A stretch of DNA of 36,276 nt, from positions 1 through 36,276 of the IMG/VR virus record IMGVR_UViG_3300010160_000120. One strand, written 5' to 3'. This document shows, one piece after another, positions 18,401 to 26,959 of this stretch (the stretch's first letter is position 1; each line of letters starts with the position of its first letter). This DNA is from a virus. The notes beneath the pieces are model-generated. The model was given only the letters and a program-made list of their open reading frames with translations. It was not told the origin of the DNA and searched no databases. The position numbers were made by a program, and so were the translations under genes.

Positions 18401-21400
18401 TTACCTTTGAAGGAATAAGTTGGAATGTGTACCGGTATGTTGATGCAAATGTTACGGTTACTGCGGTAGATTACAGTAATGGAACAAAGACATTAACTTT
18501 AACAGTAAACCAGTTGGTGGACTTTCCAGTAGGGTCTTATGTTGGAATTGACCAAGTTGATTTAATAAAAGGATTTTATAAAATTGTTGCGGTATCTTTG
18601 AATACATTTACAGTTTCTGCAACAATTTCAAGTTGGGCTCCTCCATTTACACAATCAGAAAATCTAATAATTTTTAAATTAGTTAGCCAACGCTCTCTGT
18701 CTATGGATGCTGTTGATAGTGTGGTTAGACCAACACTAACCAACGGCGACAAATTATGGATAGATTCTAACAGCAATGGTAAATGGTCTGTGTGGGAATA
18801 CTCACCAGTTTACAGCAGAAAACTTATTCCAAATTCTTCCCCAATTGATGGTATAAATTACGGAAAAATTATTTCTTCTACAAAGTTAGGTAAAATTATT
18901 GCAATTGGTTCTAACACCGGCGAATTAGAAATTTGGGATAAAGCTGGATACAATTCTCAATGGATTCAACGACAATTAGTTACTAAACCTTTTATTAGCT
19001 ATTCTAGCAATACTGGAAAAATTGCCACCGCTGTTGCATTATCGTATGATGGAAAATGGTTGGCAACTGGATCACCGTTAGCAAGCAATGCTTATACCAA
19101 ATTTAAAGGAACATTTATTGGAGGTAGCGGGTACGTTACTGAAGATATAGTATACATAGATAACGTAGGGACATACACTGGTTTTTATCAAGCATTGAGC
19201 AACAACAATGGAAGCACAATGCCTCGCCCAGACGGATTACTAGGATTGATTCCAAATGTTGTATATTGGAAAAAAATAAAGTATGCTCCGACATTACTAT
19301 CTGGAGCTAACAGTAACTTGTCTGCTCAAGGTGTTATTAGTCTTTATAGCAAAGATGCAAATAATATTTTTACACTAGTTGATACTATTATTAGCCCGTT
19401 CCCAGCCGCAAATGAACAATTTGGATCTCAGCTGGCCTTTGCAGATAATGCATTGTATGTGTCTGCAATTGGATACAGTGGTAATACTGGAAGAATTTAT
19501 AAATTAAAATATTCAACAGATGTACAAGCATCCACATATTATAATCCTGTTGGTAGTCTGGGCACTGTATTAAAACTTACCTCTACAACTGGCATATTAC
19601 CAGGTATGGTTATTTCTGGTGTTGGCTTTACTTCAAACCAAACAGTATCATCTGTAATAAATCAAACTACTATAACAATCTCACAACAGCCCGACACTAC
19701 TCCAGCATCAATTATTAATTTTTCAATTGTAGGTTGGGGATTTGATTTATCAGCAACTATAACAGGTGATATTGTTGGAAGACAGCTTGGCGCTGGAATT
19801 GTAACAACCGATAATGATAGTACATTAGTTGTTTCGTCTAATAATAGTACATTATCTGGACAAGTTAAAATTTATAAATTAGGAGTACTGGCGCAAACTA
19901 TAACTGGTACAAATTTAAATTTTGGAAAAAGTGTTGATATTTCTGATAATGCCGACTATCTAGTAATTTCTGATAGTTTATCAACTAATGAAAAACCTAA
20001 TTCGGGCATTGTAAATATTTACAAATTCACACAATCTGCATACGTGTTATATCAGTCATTAAAAAATCACAAACCAGAAAATTCAGGATACTTTGGTAGT
20101 AAAGTAGCCTTTGTAGACAACTATAAAACGATAGTGGTATACAGTTCAGATGAAGATACTATTTTAAATACTACGTTTGATAAAAATTCAACATTATTTG
20201 ATAAAGAATCTACAAACATATCTCAAATAGCAGGCGAGTCTGGACGAGTTGATGTTTATGATATGTACGAATCTAAATGGATTTATAGTGAAACTTTAGA
20301 AAATTTACAAACAAGCGGCTCAGGTTTTGGTCAAGCAATTGCTACAGGTAATAATCATATTTTTGTAACTGCGCCTTTTGAAATGGATCAAAATTTACAA
20401 TCAGGCATTGTTATTGATTATGAAAAACGAGAAAATACATTTAGCTGGAATATCAAACATCAACAAATTGACATACCAGATGCTAAAAAAATCAAATCTG
20501 CATTTTTGTATAACAAAACCACTGGCGAATTAATAAAATATATTGATGTTATTGATTTAGCACAAGGAAAAATTGCAGGAATTGCAAGAGAAGAAATTAA
20601 ATATTCGTCTTATTATGATCCTGCAACATATTCTATCAACACTAACAGCAGTGATATAACAGTGGACGCTGATGCCCCGTGGGGAAAAGCACAAGTTGGT
20701 CATGTTTGGTGGGATTTAAGAACTACTAAACTTGTTGATGCATACGATGATGAAATTGTATATAGAAACAGCGTATGGAATTCTCTTGCAACTGGAGCAT
20801 CGGTAGATTTATACGAATGGGTTGAAAGTACGTTGCTGCCAGCGGCATGGGATGCACAAGCCGATACAGAAACAGGAGTTGCCAACGGCATCAGCGGAAC
20901 TAGTTTATACGGAAATAATGTTTACTCCGTAAAAGAAAGATACGATACCACGTCTCAGACTAAAAAATACACTTATTATTATTGGGTAAAAAATAAAAAA
21001 ACTATTCCAAATATAGCAGGTAGAAATTTGTCCGCCCGCGATGTTTCAAGTTTAATTGCAAATCCTCGAGGCTCAAATTATACGTATCTTGCATTAACAG
21101 CAACTAATTCTTTTAGTTTAATAAATGCGGCACAATATTTACAAGATACAAATGTTGTGTTGTCAGTTGAATACTGGATAGTAGATAACATATTACAAAA
21201 TATCCATAGTCAGTGGAAAATTATTAATAACGATGCCCTAACAGTGATTCCATCACAGATTGAACAAAAGTGGTTTGATAGCTTGTGTGGGAAAGATACT
21301 AGCGGTCGAGATGTTCCAGATTCTACATTGCCAGATAAAATTCGATACGGCGTTGAAAACAGACCACGTCAGGGTATGTTTATAAATCGATTTGAAGCAT

Positions 21401-24400
21401 TGAAACAGCTGGTTGAAGAAGCAAATATAGTATTATTGAATAATCCAATATCTGAAAGTAGAAATATTTCAAATATTGATGTAAAAGACGCATACCCTAA
21501 TAAAATATTAGGACTATATGACACAATACAAAATACTTCAGAAGAATTAAGATTTGTCAATGCGGGCGCATTTAAACGTCCAATTTTAAGTAACTGTGTA
21601 ATAGTTGATGGAAAAATTACCGGAGTCAATATAACATATGCAGGCCGAGGATACCTAGTTGCTCCTTATATCTCAATCTTGGGCAGCGGTGAAGGAGCAA
21701 TAGTAAAAGCTGTATTACATAGTAACGGCACTGGGCAAGTTGTAGGAGTAACAGTTATAAATGCAGGCGAAGGTTACGATGATAGCACCATTGCATCAAT
21801 TCGTGATTATTCAGTATTAGTTCAAACTGATTCAGAAGCTCAAGGAGTGTGGAGTATATATTCTTATGATCCGACAGGTAAGGTATGGTCTCGAACTAAA
21901 TCACAGGCATATGATGCAACAAAATACTGGAGTAAAACTGATTGGTATGCAACCGGCTATAATCAATTCACAGCTATAGACCATGCAGTTGATATAGTAT
22001 CTGACTTAAAAACAACAAATGATTCAGTCGGGCAAATTATTAAAGTTCGAATTAATTCAACTGGTTGGTCGTTATTGGAAAAAATTTCAGATGTTGATTC
22101 GTTTGATTACACACAAATGTACAAAGTTGTCGGATTAGAAAACGGTACGATTCAATTAAGCCCGGCGTTATATTCAGCATCAAACATCAGCACTGGCTAT
22201 GATGGAACCACATATGATGGTAATGCGTTTGATAACTCTCCTAATTTAGAACTTCGTATTATTTTAAACTCTTTGAAAACTGATATTTTTGTTGATGATT
22301 TAAAAATATATTATTTAAATTTATTTTTTACTACGGTAAGGTATGCATTAAGCGAACAAGTTTACTTAGATTGGATTTTTAAAACAAGTTTTATTAAGGC
22401 TCGACATAATGTTGGATCACTATCAACACCTGTTACTTATAACAATGATAATTTAACTAATTTTCAAGATTATATAAATGAAGTAAAACCATTCAAATCT
22501 AAAATACGAGAATATGTCAGTAGTTATCAGTTAGTAGATTCTAATGAAACCATGGTCTCGGATTTTGATTTACCGCCAATATATAGAAATAATGCAATAA
22601 CAACAATAAACACAAGCGCAACTAACGGAACTATTTCTGCAGACGATTCTGTTATCAGACAATATCCTTGGAAGAATTGGTTAGACAATGTTGGACTTAT
22701 TGTAACAGATATAAAAATTATTAGCGGAGGATCTGGATATATCTTAGAACCCGTGGTGACTATAAACAGCAATTCTGGTTCTGGCGCAACTGCTAGAGCT
22801 TTTTTCACAAACGGAATTATTAATAGAATTATATTGCTTACTTACGGATCTGGATATTTATCAGCACCCACAGTTTCAATTTCAGGTGGATTATTGGCAA
22901 CTGGCACCCCTGCTAAAGCAGTGGCAATCATTGGAAATAGTGTTTTAGCTAACAGCCATCACGGTGTTGTTAGAACAAGTTTAATTAAAATAAAATTTGA
23001 TAGAACAACAAGTTCTTATTTCTTTGTAGATTTAAAAGAAACTGAGTTTATTAATACTACTGGAAATTTACAATATAAACTTACATATGCTCCCGATACC
23101 ACTATTGGAAATACAACTGTTACGATAAATGATATTCCGTTATTAAGAGAAAATTACAAATTAACAACAGTTACTTCTACCACTGATTATACAAAGTATT
23201 CAGGATTAATAACATTCACAGCTGGAACACAACCTGCTACTGGAAAAATAATTAAAATTGTTTATTTAAAAAATCAGTCATTATTAAATGCAGCCGATAG
23301 AATAAATCATTTCTACAATCCGCAAGATGGCGACATTGGAAAAGACTTATCACAGTTAATGACTGGTGTTGATTACGGCGGCGTAATAGTTCAAGGACTT
23401 GGCTTTGATGTTAGTGCTGGCTGGGGAACTATACCTTGGTTTACAGATAAATGGGACAGTTTTGATCCATCATTTGATGACTATATTATAACAGTTTCGG
23501 CTAATAATCACGCTTTTACATTACCGTATGTTCCAACTAGCGGCACTAAAATTAATACTTATTATGTTGGTTTAAATTTAACTACTATACCAGTAGTAAC
23601 AAATCAATTAACTTATACATACAATTATATTGGAGTCAACCCAACTGCTACATTAACTCGCAATGTAGCAACAGGCGGCACAACATCAAACTACATACCA
23701 ATTGGTATATATAATCCAGCATCTGTTGTTATAGCAGTTGCAAGTGTTACTGGAATCCTAGCGGGAATGTCTGTGATAGGCACGGGCTTTTTGTCAAAAC
23801 AACGAGTATTATCAACTAGTGCCATCAGTAACACCGTTACATTAAGTGCTCCGCCTAATTTACAGCCTAACGGAACTTTATATTTTACTAAAAGTATAGC
23901 AGGATCAACTACATTATCATTATCCAGCACCGCGGGGCTACAAGTAGGAGACACGCTAGCAACTTCGTCAGCGTCATCATTTGGCGTTGATACAGTTATT
24001 AATACTATTGTAAATAGTACAGAAATTATTTTAAATCAGATAATTTATGTTACAGTTCCGTCCTCTGCAACTATTATTTTTACTAGGCCGTTGAGAAAAT
24101 ACACCGATATAGCAATAACTAACGGGTTTGTAAATTTAACAACCCCGTTAGTGTCGGGTAGTGTAATCAATATTTCAAGCACATTGCCCAGTATTAAACT
24201 AGATGATGAATATTTTGGAACACCTCAACAAACCAATGCTAACGCAATAATAGCTACTTTTATTGGCAACGGAATTGCAAACACAATAACAATACCAAAT
24301 ACATTTGTAGTATCTGCTGGCGACAAATTTATTCTTAGAAAAAGCACTAGTGATGGATCGCTAACTCCGCAAGACACCGATTACGATTCATTGGTAACTG

Positions 24401-26883
24401 GCGGTGATATGAACTATTCTACAGCATCGGGACTAGCGGCTGATGATATATTGATGGACGGCGATAACTTTGTTACGCCAACATCTAGTCCTGCACCGGA
24501 GGAAGTGGTTCCAGGGCAAGTGGTTGATGCGGTTGCAATTAAAGTATACGACCAGCCGCAGTCTGGATCTGCAAGCATCAAAGTTGATAATTTTATTGCC
24601 AATGGTTCTGCAACACAATTTAAACTGTCACAAAATCCAAGTAGTGCAGAATCAATAATTATTAAAAAATCAGCCACTATTTTAAATTCTAATCAATACA
24701 CACTTGATTATAGAAATAGAACAGTAACTTTAGTAGATGCGCCAACTGCCGGAGAAATACTAAGCATTTATAATATTGGATTCAGCGGCAGCAATATTTT
24801 AGATATTGATTATTTTATTGGCGACGGACAAACAACTGAGTTTATTACCAAAGCTCCGTGGTTGTCGGCAGTTACTCATATTGTTTATATAGACGGCGTT
24901 GTTGCAACTCCGGTTTTATTCCAAACAGATGCAACTTATGAAACAGCCAACCGTGTTGCCTTGCGATTTGCAACACCTCCTGCTGTTAATTCTTTGATAA
25001 ATTATGTAATTGTGTCAGGTAGCCAACAAACATTTGCAATAACTAAAAAAGAAAAAATTGCAACAGACGGTAGATTTAATGTTGACCCGGTAACTGGTTT
25101 GTATTCAGGTACATCATCATATACATTAGCATACTCTGTGGGTAATAATTTACCAGCAGAAGCAAATATGATTGTTCGAGTAAACCAAACAATTTTACCA
25201 TCACCAATTAGCACTTATTTTACAATAAAGAATAATAAACTAACTTACAAAGTTGATCCAACAAAAATTGTTCCGTACTCTACTCCTATTACAAATATCT
25301 TAGTTATTGTTGGTACTGAAATATTAAAATTAGGAACAGATTACACAGTTGATCCTGGCGGCTTAACAATTAAAATTAACAAAATTACCTATGCAATTCA
25401 TGTTAATAAAACATTGGTCATTACAGTGAATTCCTCTCAGGGTTATGTATACAATGCAATCAATAATAATATTATATTTTCACAAGTTTACACAAGTAGC
25501 GATATAGTAGAAGTTGTTAGTTCGTACAACCATGATATTTTAGATATACAGCGTACTGCAATTACTATCAGCACCAACTTATCAATAACACAGAATACCG
25601 CTGAATATTACACTTATAAAGAATTGTTGTCTGGATTAATTGCCCTTGACAGAACTGTGATTTCTGATGAATATGTCTGGGTAGTACAAAATGCCACATT
25701 GCTAGTTCCTTCTGTAGATTATAAATTAAATGATAATAAACAAAGTATACAATTGGCAATTAAACCATCTGTTAACGATGTGTTTACTTTAATTACTTTT
25801 AGTAGTAATGTATTGGGATCAACAATTTCTTACATGCAATTCAAAGACATGCTAAATCGTGTGCATTTCAAACGTCTAAGTCAAAATAAACAAACCCAAC
25901 TATCACAACCGCTGGCATTTAACAGTACTACTATTGAAGTTGAAAATGCAAGTAATTTTGATGCTCCAAACCCTTCTATTAATCGTCCTGGCATAATTGA
26001 AATTAGGGGCGAACGAATTGAGTATTTTGGACTTGTTGGAAATACACTAAGCAAACTACGTCGAGGCACATTGGGTACGGGTATACCAACGATTCACACT
26101 GCTGGCACCTTAGTGCAAGATATAGGTCCGTCAGAAACGTTACCGTATAACGAATCTTCTGTAGTACAACAAGTAGAATCGGACGGATCTGCTATCATCA
26201 ATTTAAATTTTGTTCCAGTAAAAGTTATAGAAAATGCAATAGATTTTACTATTAATCGACAATATACAATTGTTACATTGGGTACAACTGATTGGAATAG
26301 CGTTGCCAACACAACAGGCATATTATACAATGTTGGAAATACTATCACTGTTATCAAATCAGCAACTGGTACAGGAACAGCAATAGCAATATCATACGGA
26401 CAATGCAACGAGCTTGAAGTTTTTATAGGCGGGTATAATATCGATACTGTATGGAATAGCAATATTGTTTATGCAACCGGTGATATTGTTATTTCAGGAA
26501 GTTACACATACCAAGCTAATTTTAATCATACTAGCAGTATATCTTTTAAAGAAGATTATAATACTGGAGCCTGGAAACTATTTGTTGGCAATACTCGATT
26601 GAAAAAGAAACCTTATAAAGTACATCACGAATTACAAAGTTCAAATCCATTGTTAAATCCAACAAATTTTGACCAGTTGTTAGATGCTGAATTTACTGTA
26701 GATGGAACATCGTCAGCTATCAAACTAACAAATCCGGTTGACATTGGAGTTAAGGTAACTGTAGTTAAGAGAATGGGTACAGATTGGGATAGTGCGTTAA
26801 ATATACAATACGATTCGGGTGCTATAACTGAATTTTTAAAAGCTACTCCGGGAATTTGGTATGCTCATTCTCCTCTAAAATAA
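12406..26883 (+). CDS. Giant mosaic baseplate/tail structural protein (4825 aa) in the gp7 position
   Basis: One uninterrupted frame of 4825 codons starting on the gp6 stop (TAATG). It sits where T4 has wedge gene 7 (about 1030 aa), but I see no convincing gp7 similarity. Parts visible: an N-terminal region with FYSWNPHIDWDKFVNFQNYY; a Trp/Tyr-rich block near 945-1190 (IQGHDGSHILAYGDYRDG, PWEMLGFSLEPSWWQGSYGP); CBM5/12-like modules near 1440-1480, 1569-1611, 1750-1791 and 4683-4729; FG-GAP-like propeller blades at about 2160-2690 (FG at 2339, 2506, 2563, 2641); a region near 2750-3000 with VWWDLRTTKLVDAYDDE and ENRPRQGMFINRFEAL; paired GxGY repeats near 3070-3130 and 3430-3500; TGI-GM modules near 2395, 3782 and 3843; and a C-terminal strand block near 4510-4605 (IIEIRGERIEYFG, RRGTLGT). 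Large size and beta-rich adhesin-like modules suggest a peripheral baseplate or host-contact role. This is inference; similar giant proteins occur in environmental T4-like phages. Confidence 0.72.
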   Translation: MTDFTNPSGSKGLSVNLIPNFFKTDANKRFLQATIDQLVTPGAVKKVNGFVGRQYSKSTSGTDLFVEAADTARQNYQLEPSLTVQDTLGNNTFFKDYIDYINQLEVFGANTTNHARLNKQEFYSWNPHIDWDKFVNFQNYYWLSYGPSTITIYGQQLTAESTYKISLEYQGQNNQYVFTPDGLTPNPSIRLYRGQTYKFIVSSPGNPISIKTARSLGIADRYVISGIDSYGIENGVITVTIPVNSPNVLYYQSETDINLGGVFEIYDIDENSFINVATDILGKITYTLSNGVALSNGMKVSFGGQVSPLEYATGEYYVEGVGTAIKLIEKSILEISTTYTESETLLFDSNNFDTDAFSDSTGFAKTLDYMVINRASRDHNPWSRYNRWFHKDVVTASATFNKTTASLDQSLRAVRPILEFDANLKLFNFGTDAIADIDLVDSFTTDAFSTIEGSLGYSIDGISLSEGQKILFLSDTDRLVKNKIFKVEFIDVKHLSSNSRQIHLVELHTPVINEVVLVKQGKANQGLMYWFNGTTWVLAQQKSDTNQFPLFDVVDNDGISFGNLEKYDGSTFKGTHLFSYKVNADGIIDTNLGFGLSYRNIENVGDIVFNFDFDIDTFSYKKITNIISSPINTGYLLTKDYAGNTVYTNAWEKCNVKTTQPAIRIYKNSNTVNNFKLDIFDNVLDLADLLVRVYINGKRIAKDKWSIADSSDYKIIKFKTDVLITDVITIKAYAAQPVNDNGFYEIPVNLQHNPMNSALSSLTLGEVIDHVDSIVDNIYMDDINIEKTNFDTSTALTFVGTFPGASNLRDLGNITPYGTKFVQHSGPASISLYHITTDTNNVIRSVQESRDKYVQFKKNFLAIALNLGVETTPAKQVDLILEKINKDYSKTNSYYFSDMVPYRASTTTNITVVDARIKTYPLKTAFTLDTLSSRAVIVYVNNDQLIYNKDYYFSEQGFVVISINLHESDVITISEYESTDGSYVPETPTKLGMWPKYEPKIYLDTTLVTPRLMIQGHDGSHILAYGDYRDGIILELEKRIFNNIKIEYNTEIFDIAELLPSYNRPGDYSRTEFNQVLAPSFYQWSSLVDRDFTKPLSFDRNNPFTFKYNSFSTPDGKEVPGYWRGIYQWIYDTDRPNLCPWEMLGFSLEPSWWQGSYGPAPYTSDNLVMWKDISEGFVRKPGVPAIQLKKYIKPFLIQHLPVDNEGNLVNPLVSGFVNGTITSNSQTDFVFGDVGPVENAWRRSSHYPFSVILSAILLKPADTFGKLLDRSRIKRNLCGQLIYSETGLRIKVSDITLPSIYSSEGRVQTSGIINYIVNYILSDNLKSYNNYIYDLSYLNTQLSHRIGAFTAKEKFKLLLDSKSPISTTSVFVPPEDYTLILNSSSPIKRLVYSGVIISKIADEYEIKGYSRTAPYFKYYQYQQSGATINIGGISENFVAWTSGEKYAIGTLVKYNNKYFRSTATHTSATTFDISFYQSLPRLPVIGGRDAILRKSWDKSSVNVASYGTKFSAIQDVVDFLLGYGEYLKDQGFIFDEFNPVLKAVTNWETSAKEFLFWTTQNWSNGQDKWKDWIPGIRLKYGDIVRYNGDYYKSNKDATSSIFLESAFTKLDELASNGAAAISLSPAAAKLTFKTALSVIDDIRNPFNGYEIFKVDGTPLEPSFINSFREDNAVSYSPRGDAGIYGATFYLIQQEHVVLLNNSTIFNDTIFKPETGYKQDRIKVSGYVSTNWYGGLDIPGFILDVAKIQNWTPWEDYDLGDIIKYKQFYYTASKFLPGAVSFVSEDWILLDKKPTTQLLPNWTYKAEQFTDFYSLDSDNFDTAQQTLAQHLIGYQKRQYLTNIIKDDVSEFKFYQGMIREKGTQNSLNKLFDVKSASAEESLTFYEEWAIRTGQYGASEAFEVIEFTLDESKIRSNPQGFYLSENSDDPNDFIITYNANQLYLKPSGYKSNPWPELKTYHPYLRSGGYFRSDEVSVTLVSLNDILLKDPADFKPNSYIAVTFEGISWNVYRYVDANVTVTAVDYSNGTKTLTLTVNQLVDFPVGSYVGIDQVDLIKGFYKIVAVSLNTFTVSATISSWAPPFTQSENLIIFKLVSQRSLSMDAVDSVVRPTLTNGDKLWIDSNSNGKWSVWEYSPVYSRKLIPNSSPIDGINYGKIISSTKLGKIIAIGSNTGELEIWDKAGYNSQWIQRQLVTKPFISYSSNTGKIATAVALSYDGKWLATGSPLASNAYTKFKGTFIGGSGYVTEDIVYIDNVGTYTGFYQALSNNNGSTMPRPDGLLGLIPNVVYWKKIKYAPTLLSGANSNLSAQGVISLYSKDANNIFTLVDTIISPFPAANEQFGSQLAFADNALYVSAIGYSGNTGRIYKLKYSTDVQASTYYNPVGSLGTVLKLTSTTGILPGMVISGVGFTSNQTVSSVINQTTITISQQPDTTPASIINFSIVGWGFDLSATITGDIVGRQLGAGIVTTDNDSTLVVSSNNSTLSGQVKIYKLGVLAQTITGTNLNFGKSVDISDNADYLVISDSLSTNEKPNSGIVNIYKFTQSAYVLYQSLKNHKPENSGYFGSKVAFVDNYKTIVVYSSDEDTILNTTFDKNSTLFDKESTNISQIAGESGRVDVYDMYESKWIYSETLENLQTSGSGFGQAIATGNNHIFVTAPFEMDQNLQSGIVIDYEKRENTFSWNIKHQQIDIPDAKKIKSAFLYNKTTGELIKYIDVIDLAQGKIAGIAREEIKYSSYYDPATYSINTNSSDITVDADAPWGKAQVGHVWWDLRTTKLVDAYDDEIVYRNSVWNSLATGASVDLYEWVESTLLPAAWDAQADTETGVANGISGTSLYGNNVYSVKERYDTTSQTKKYTYYYWVKNKKTIPNIAGRNLSARDVSSLIANPRGSNYTYLALTATNSFSLINAAQYLQDTNVVLSVEYWIVDNILQNIHSQWKIINNDALTVIPSQIEQKWFDSLCGKDTSGRDVPDSTLPDKIRYGVENRPRQGMFINRFEALKQLVEEANIVLLNNPISESRNISNIDVKDAYPNKILGLYDTIQNTSEELRFVNAGAFKRPILSNCVIVDGKITGVNITYAGRGYLVAPYISILGSGEGAIVKAVLHSNGTGQVVGVTVINAGEGYDDSTIASIRDYSVLVQTDSEAQGVWSIYSYDPTGKVWSRTKSQAYDATKYWSKTDWYATGYNQFTAIDHAVDIVSDLKTTNDSVGQIIKVRINSTGWSLLEKISDVDSFDYTQMYKVVGLENGTIQLSPALYSASNISTGYDGTTYDGNAFDNSPNLELRIILNSLKTDIFVDDLKIYYLNLFFTTVRYALSEQVYLDWIFKTSFIKARHNVGSLSTPVTYNNDNLTNFQDYINEVKPFKSKIREYVSSYQLVDSNETMVSDFDLPPIYRNNAITTINTSATNGTISADDSVIRQYPWKNWLDNVGLIVTDIKIISGGSGYILEPVVTINSNSGSGATARAFFTNGIINRIILLTYGSGYLSAPTVSISGGLLATGTPAKAVAIIGNSVLANSHHGVVRTSLIKIKFDRTTSSYFFVDLKETEFINTTGNLQYKLTYAPDTTIGNTTVTINDIPLLRENYKLTTVTSTTDYTKYSGLITFTAGTQPATGKIIKIVYLKNQSLLNAADRINHFYNPQDGDIGKDLSQLMTGVDYGGVIVQGLGFDVSAGWGTIPWFTDKWDSFDPSFDDYIITVSANNHAFTLPYVPTSGTKINTYYVGLNLTTIPVVTNQLTYTYNYIGVNPTATLTRNVATGGTTSNYIPIGIYNPASVVIAVASVTGILAGMSVIGTGFLSKQRVLSTSAISNTVTLSAPPNLQPNGTLYFTKSIAGSTTLSLSSTAGLQVGDTLATSSASSFGVDTVINTIVNSTEIILNQIIYVTVPSSATIIFTRPLRKYTDIAITNGFVNLTTPLVSGSVINISSTLPSIKLDDEYFGTPQQTNANAIIATFIGNGIANTITIPNTFVVSAGDKFILRKSTSDGSLTPQDTDYDSLVTGGDMNYSTASGLAADDILMDGDNFVTPTSSPAPEEVVPGQVVDAVAIKVYDQPQSGSASIKVDNFIANGSATQFKLSQNPSSAESIIIKKSATILNSNQYTLDYRNRTVTLVDAPTAGEILSIYNIGFSGSNILDIDYFIGDGQTTEFITKAPWLSAVTHIVYIDGVVATPVLFQTDATYETANRVALRFATPPAVNSLINYVIVSGSQQTFAITKKEKIATDGRFNVDPVTGLYSGTSSYTLAYSVGNNLPAEANMIVRVNQTILPSPISTYFTIKNNKLTYKVDPTKIVPYSTPITNILVIVGTEILKLGTDYTVDPGGLTIKINKITYAIHVNKTLVITVNSSQGYVYNAINNNIIFSQVYTSSDIVEVVSSYNHDILDIQRTAITISTNLSITQNTAEYYTYKELLSGLIALDRTVISDEYVWVVQNATLLVPSVDYKLNDNKQSIQLAIKPSVNDVFTLITFSSNVLGSTISYMQFKDMLNRVHFKRLSQNKQTQLSQPLAFNSTTIEVENASNFDAPNPSINRPGIIEIRGERIEYFGLVGNTLSKLRRGTLGTGIPTIHTAGTLVQDIGPSETLPYNESSVVQQVESDGSAIINLNFVPVKVIENAIDFTINRQYTIVTLGTTDWNSVANTTGILYNVGNTITVIKSATGTGTAIAISYGQCNELEVFIGGYNIDTVWNSNIVYATGDIVISGSYTYQANFNHTSSISFKEDYNTGAWKLFVGNTRLKKKPYKVHHELQSSNPLLNPTNFDQLLDAEFTVDGTSSAIKLTNPVDIGVKVTVVKRMGTDWDSALNIQYDSGAITEFLKATPGIWYAHSPLK

Positions 26884-26899
26884 GAAAGTACGGATAACC

Positions 26900-26930
26900 A
26901 GTAATTATTAAACTAGCAGATAATAATACT
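26900..26930 (+). other. Hairpin just upstream of a late promoter
   Basis: AGTAATTATTA (26900-26910) pairs with TAATAATACT (26921-26930): 10 base pairs with one bulged A and a 10-base loop. It follows the giant-gene stop by 16 bases and ends one base before the GATAAATA box. There is no U-tract, so an ordinary intrinsic terminator is not supported. Confidence 0.5.
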
Positions 26931-26931
26931 T

Positions 26932-26939
26932 GATAAATA
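26932..26939 (+). promoter_or_regulatory. Late promoter before the 203-aa structural gene and two fibre genes
   Basis: GATAAATA followed by TAATAC, in the 76-base gap after the giant gene and 20 bases before the ATG at 26960. It matches the T4 late consensus at 7 of 8 positions and shares a following AATAC with the boxes at 8929 and, shifted, 3308. Confidence 0.68.
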
Positions 26940-26959
26940 TAATACAAAGAGAGTTCACT

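Noticed and set aside
26930-26959. TTG start for the gene after the giant protein
   Set aside because: The added codons run across the late promoter box and the predicted transcription start, so they would not be in the mRNA. The ATG at 26960 is used.
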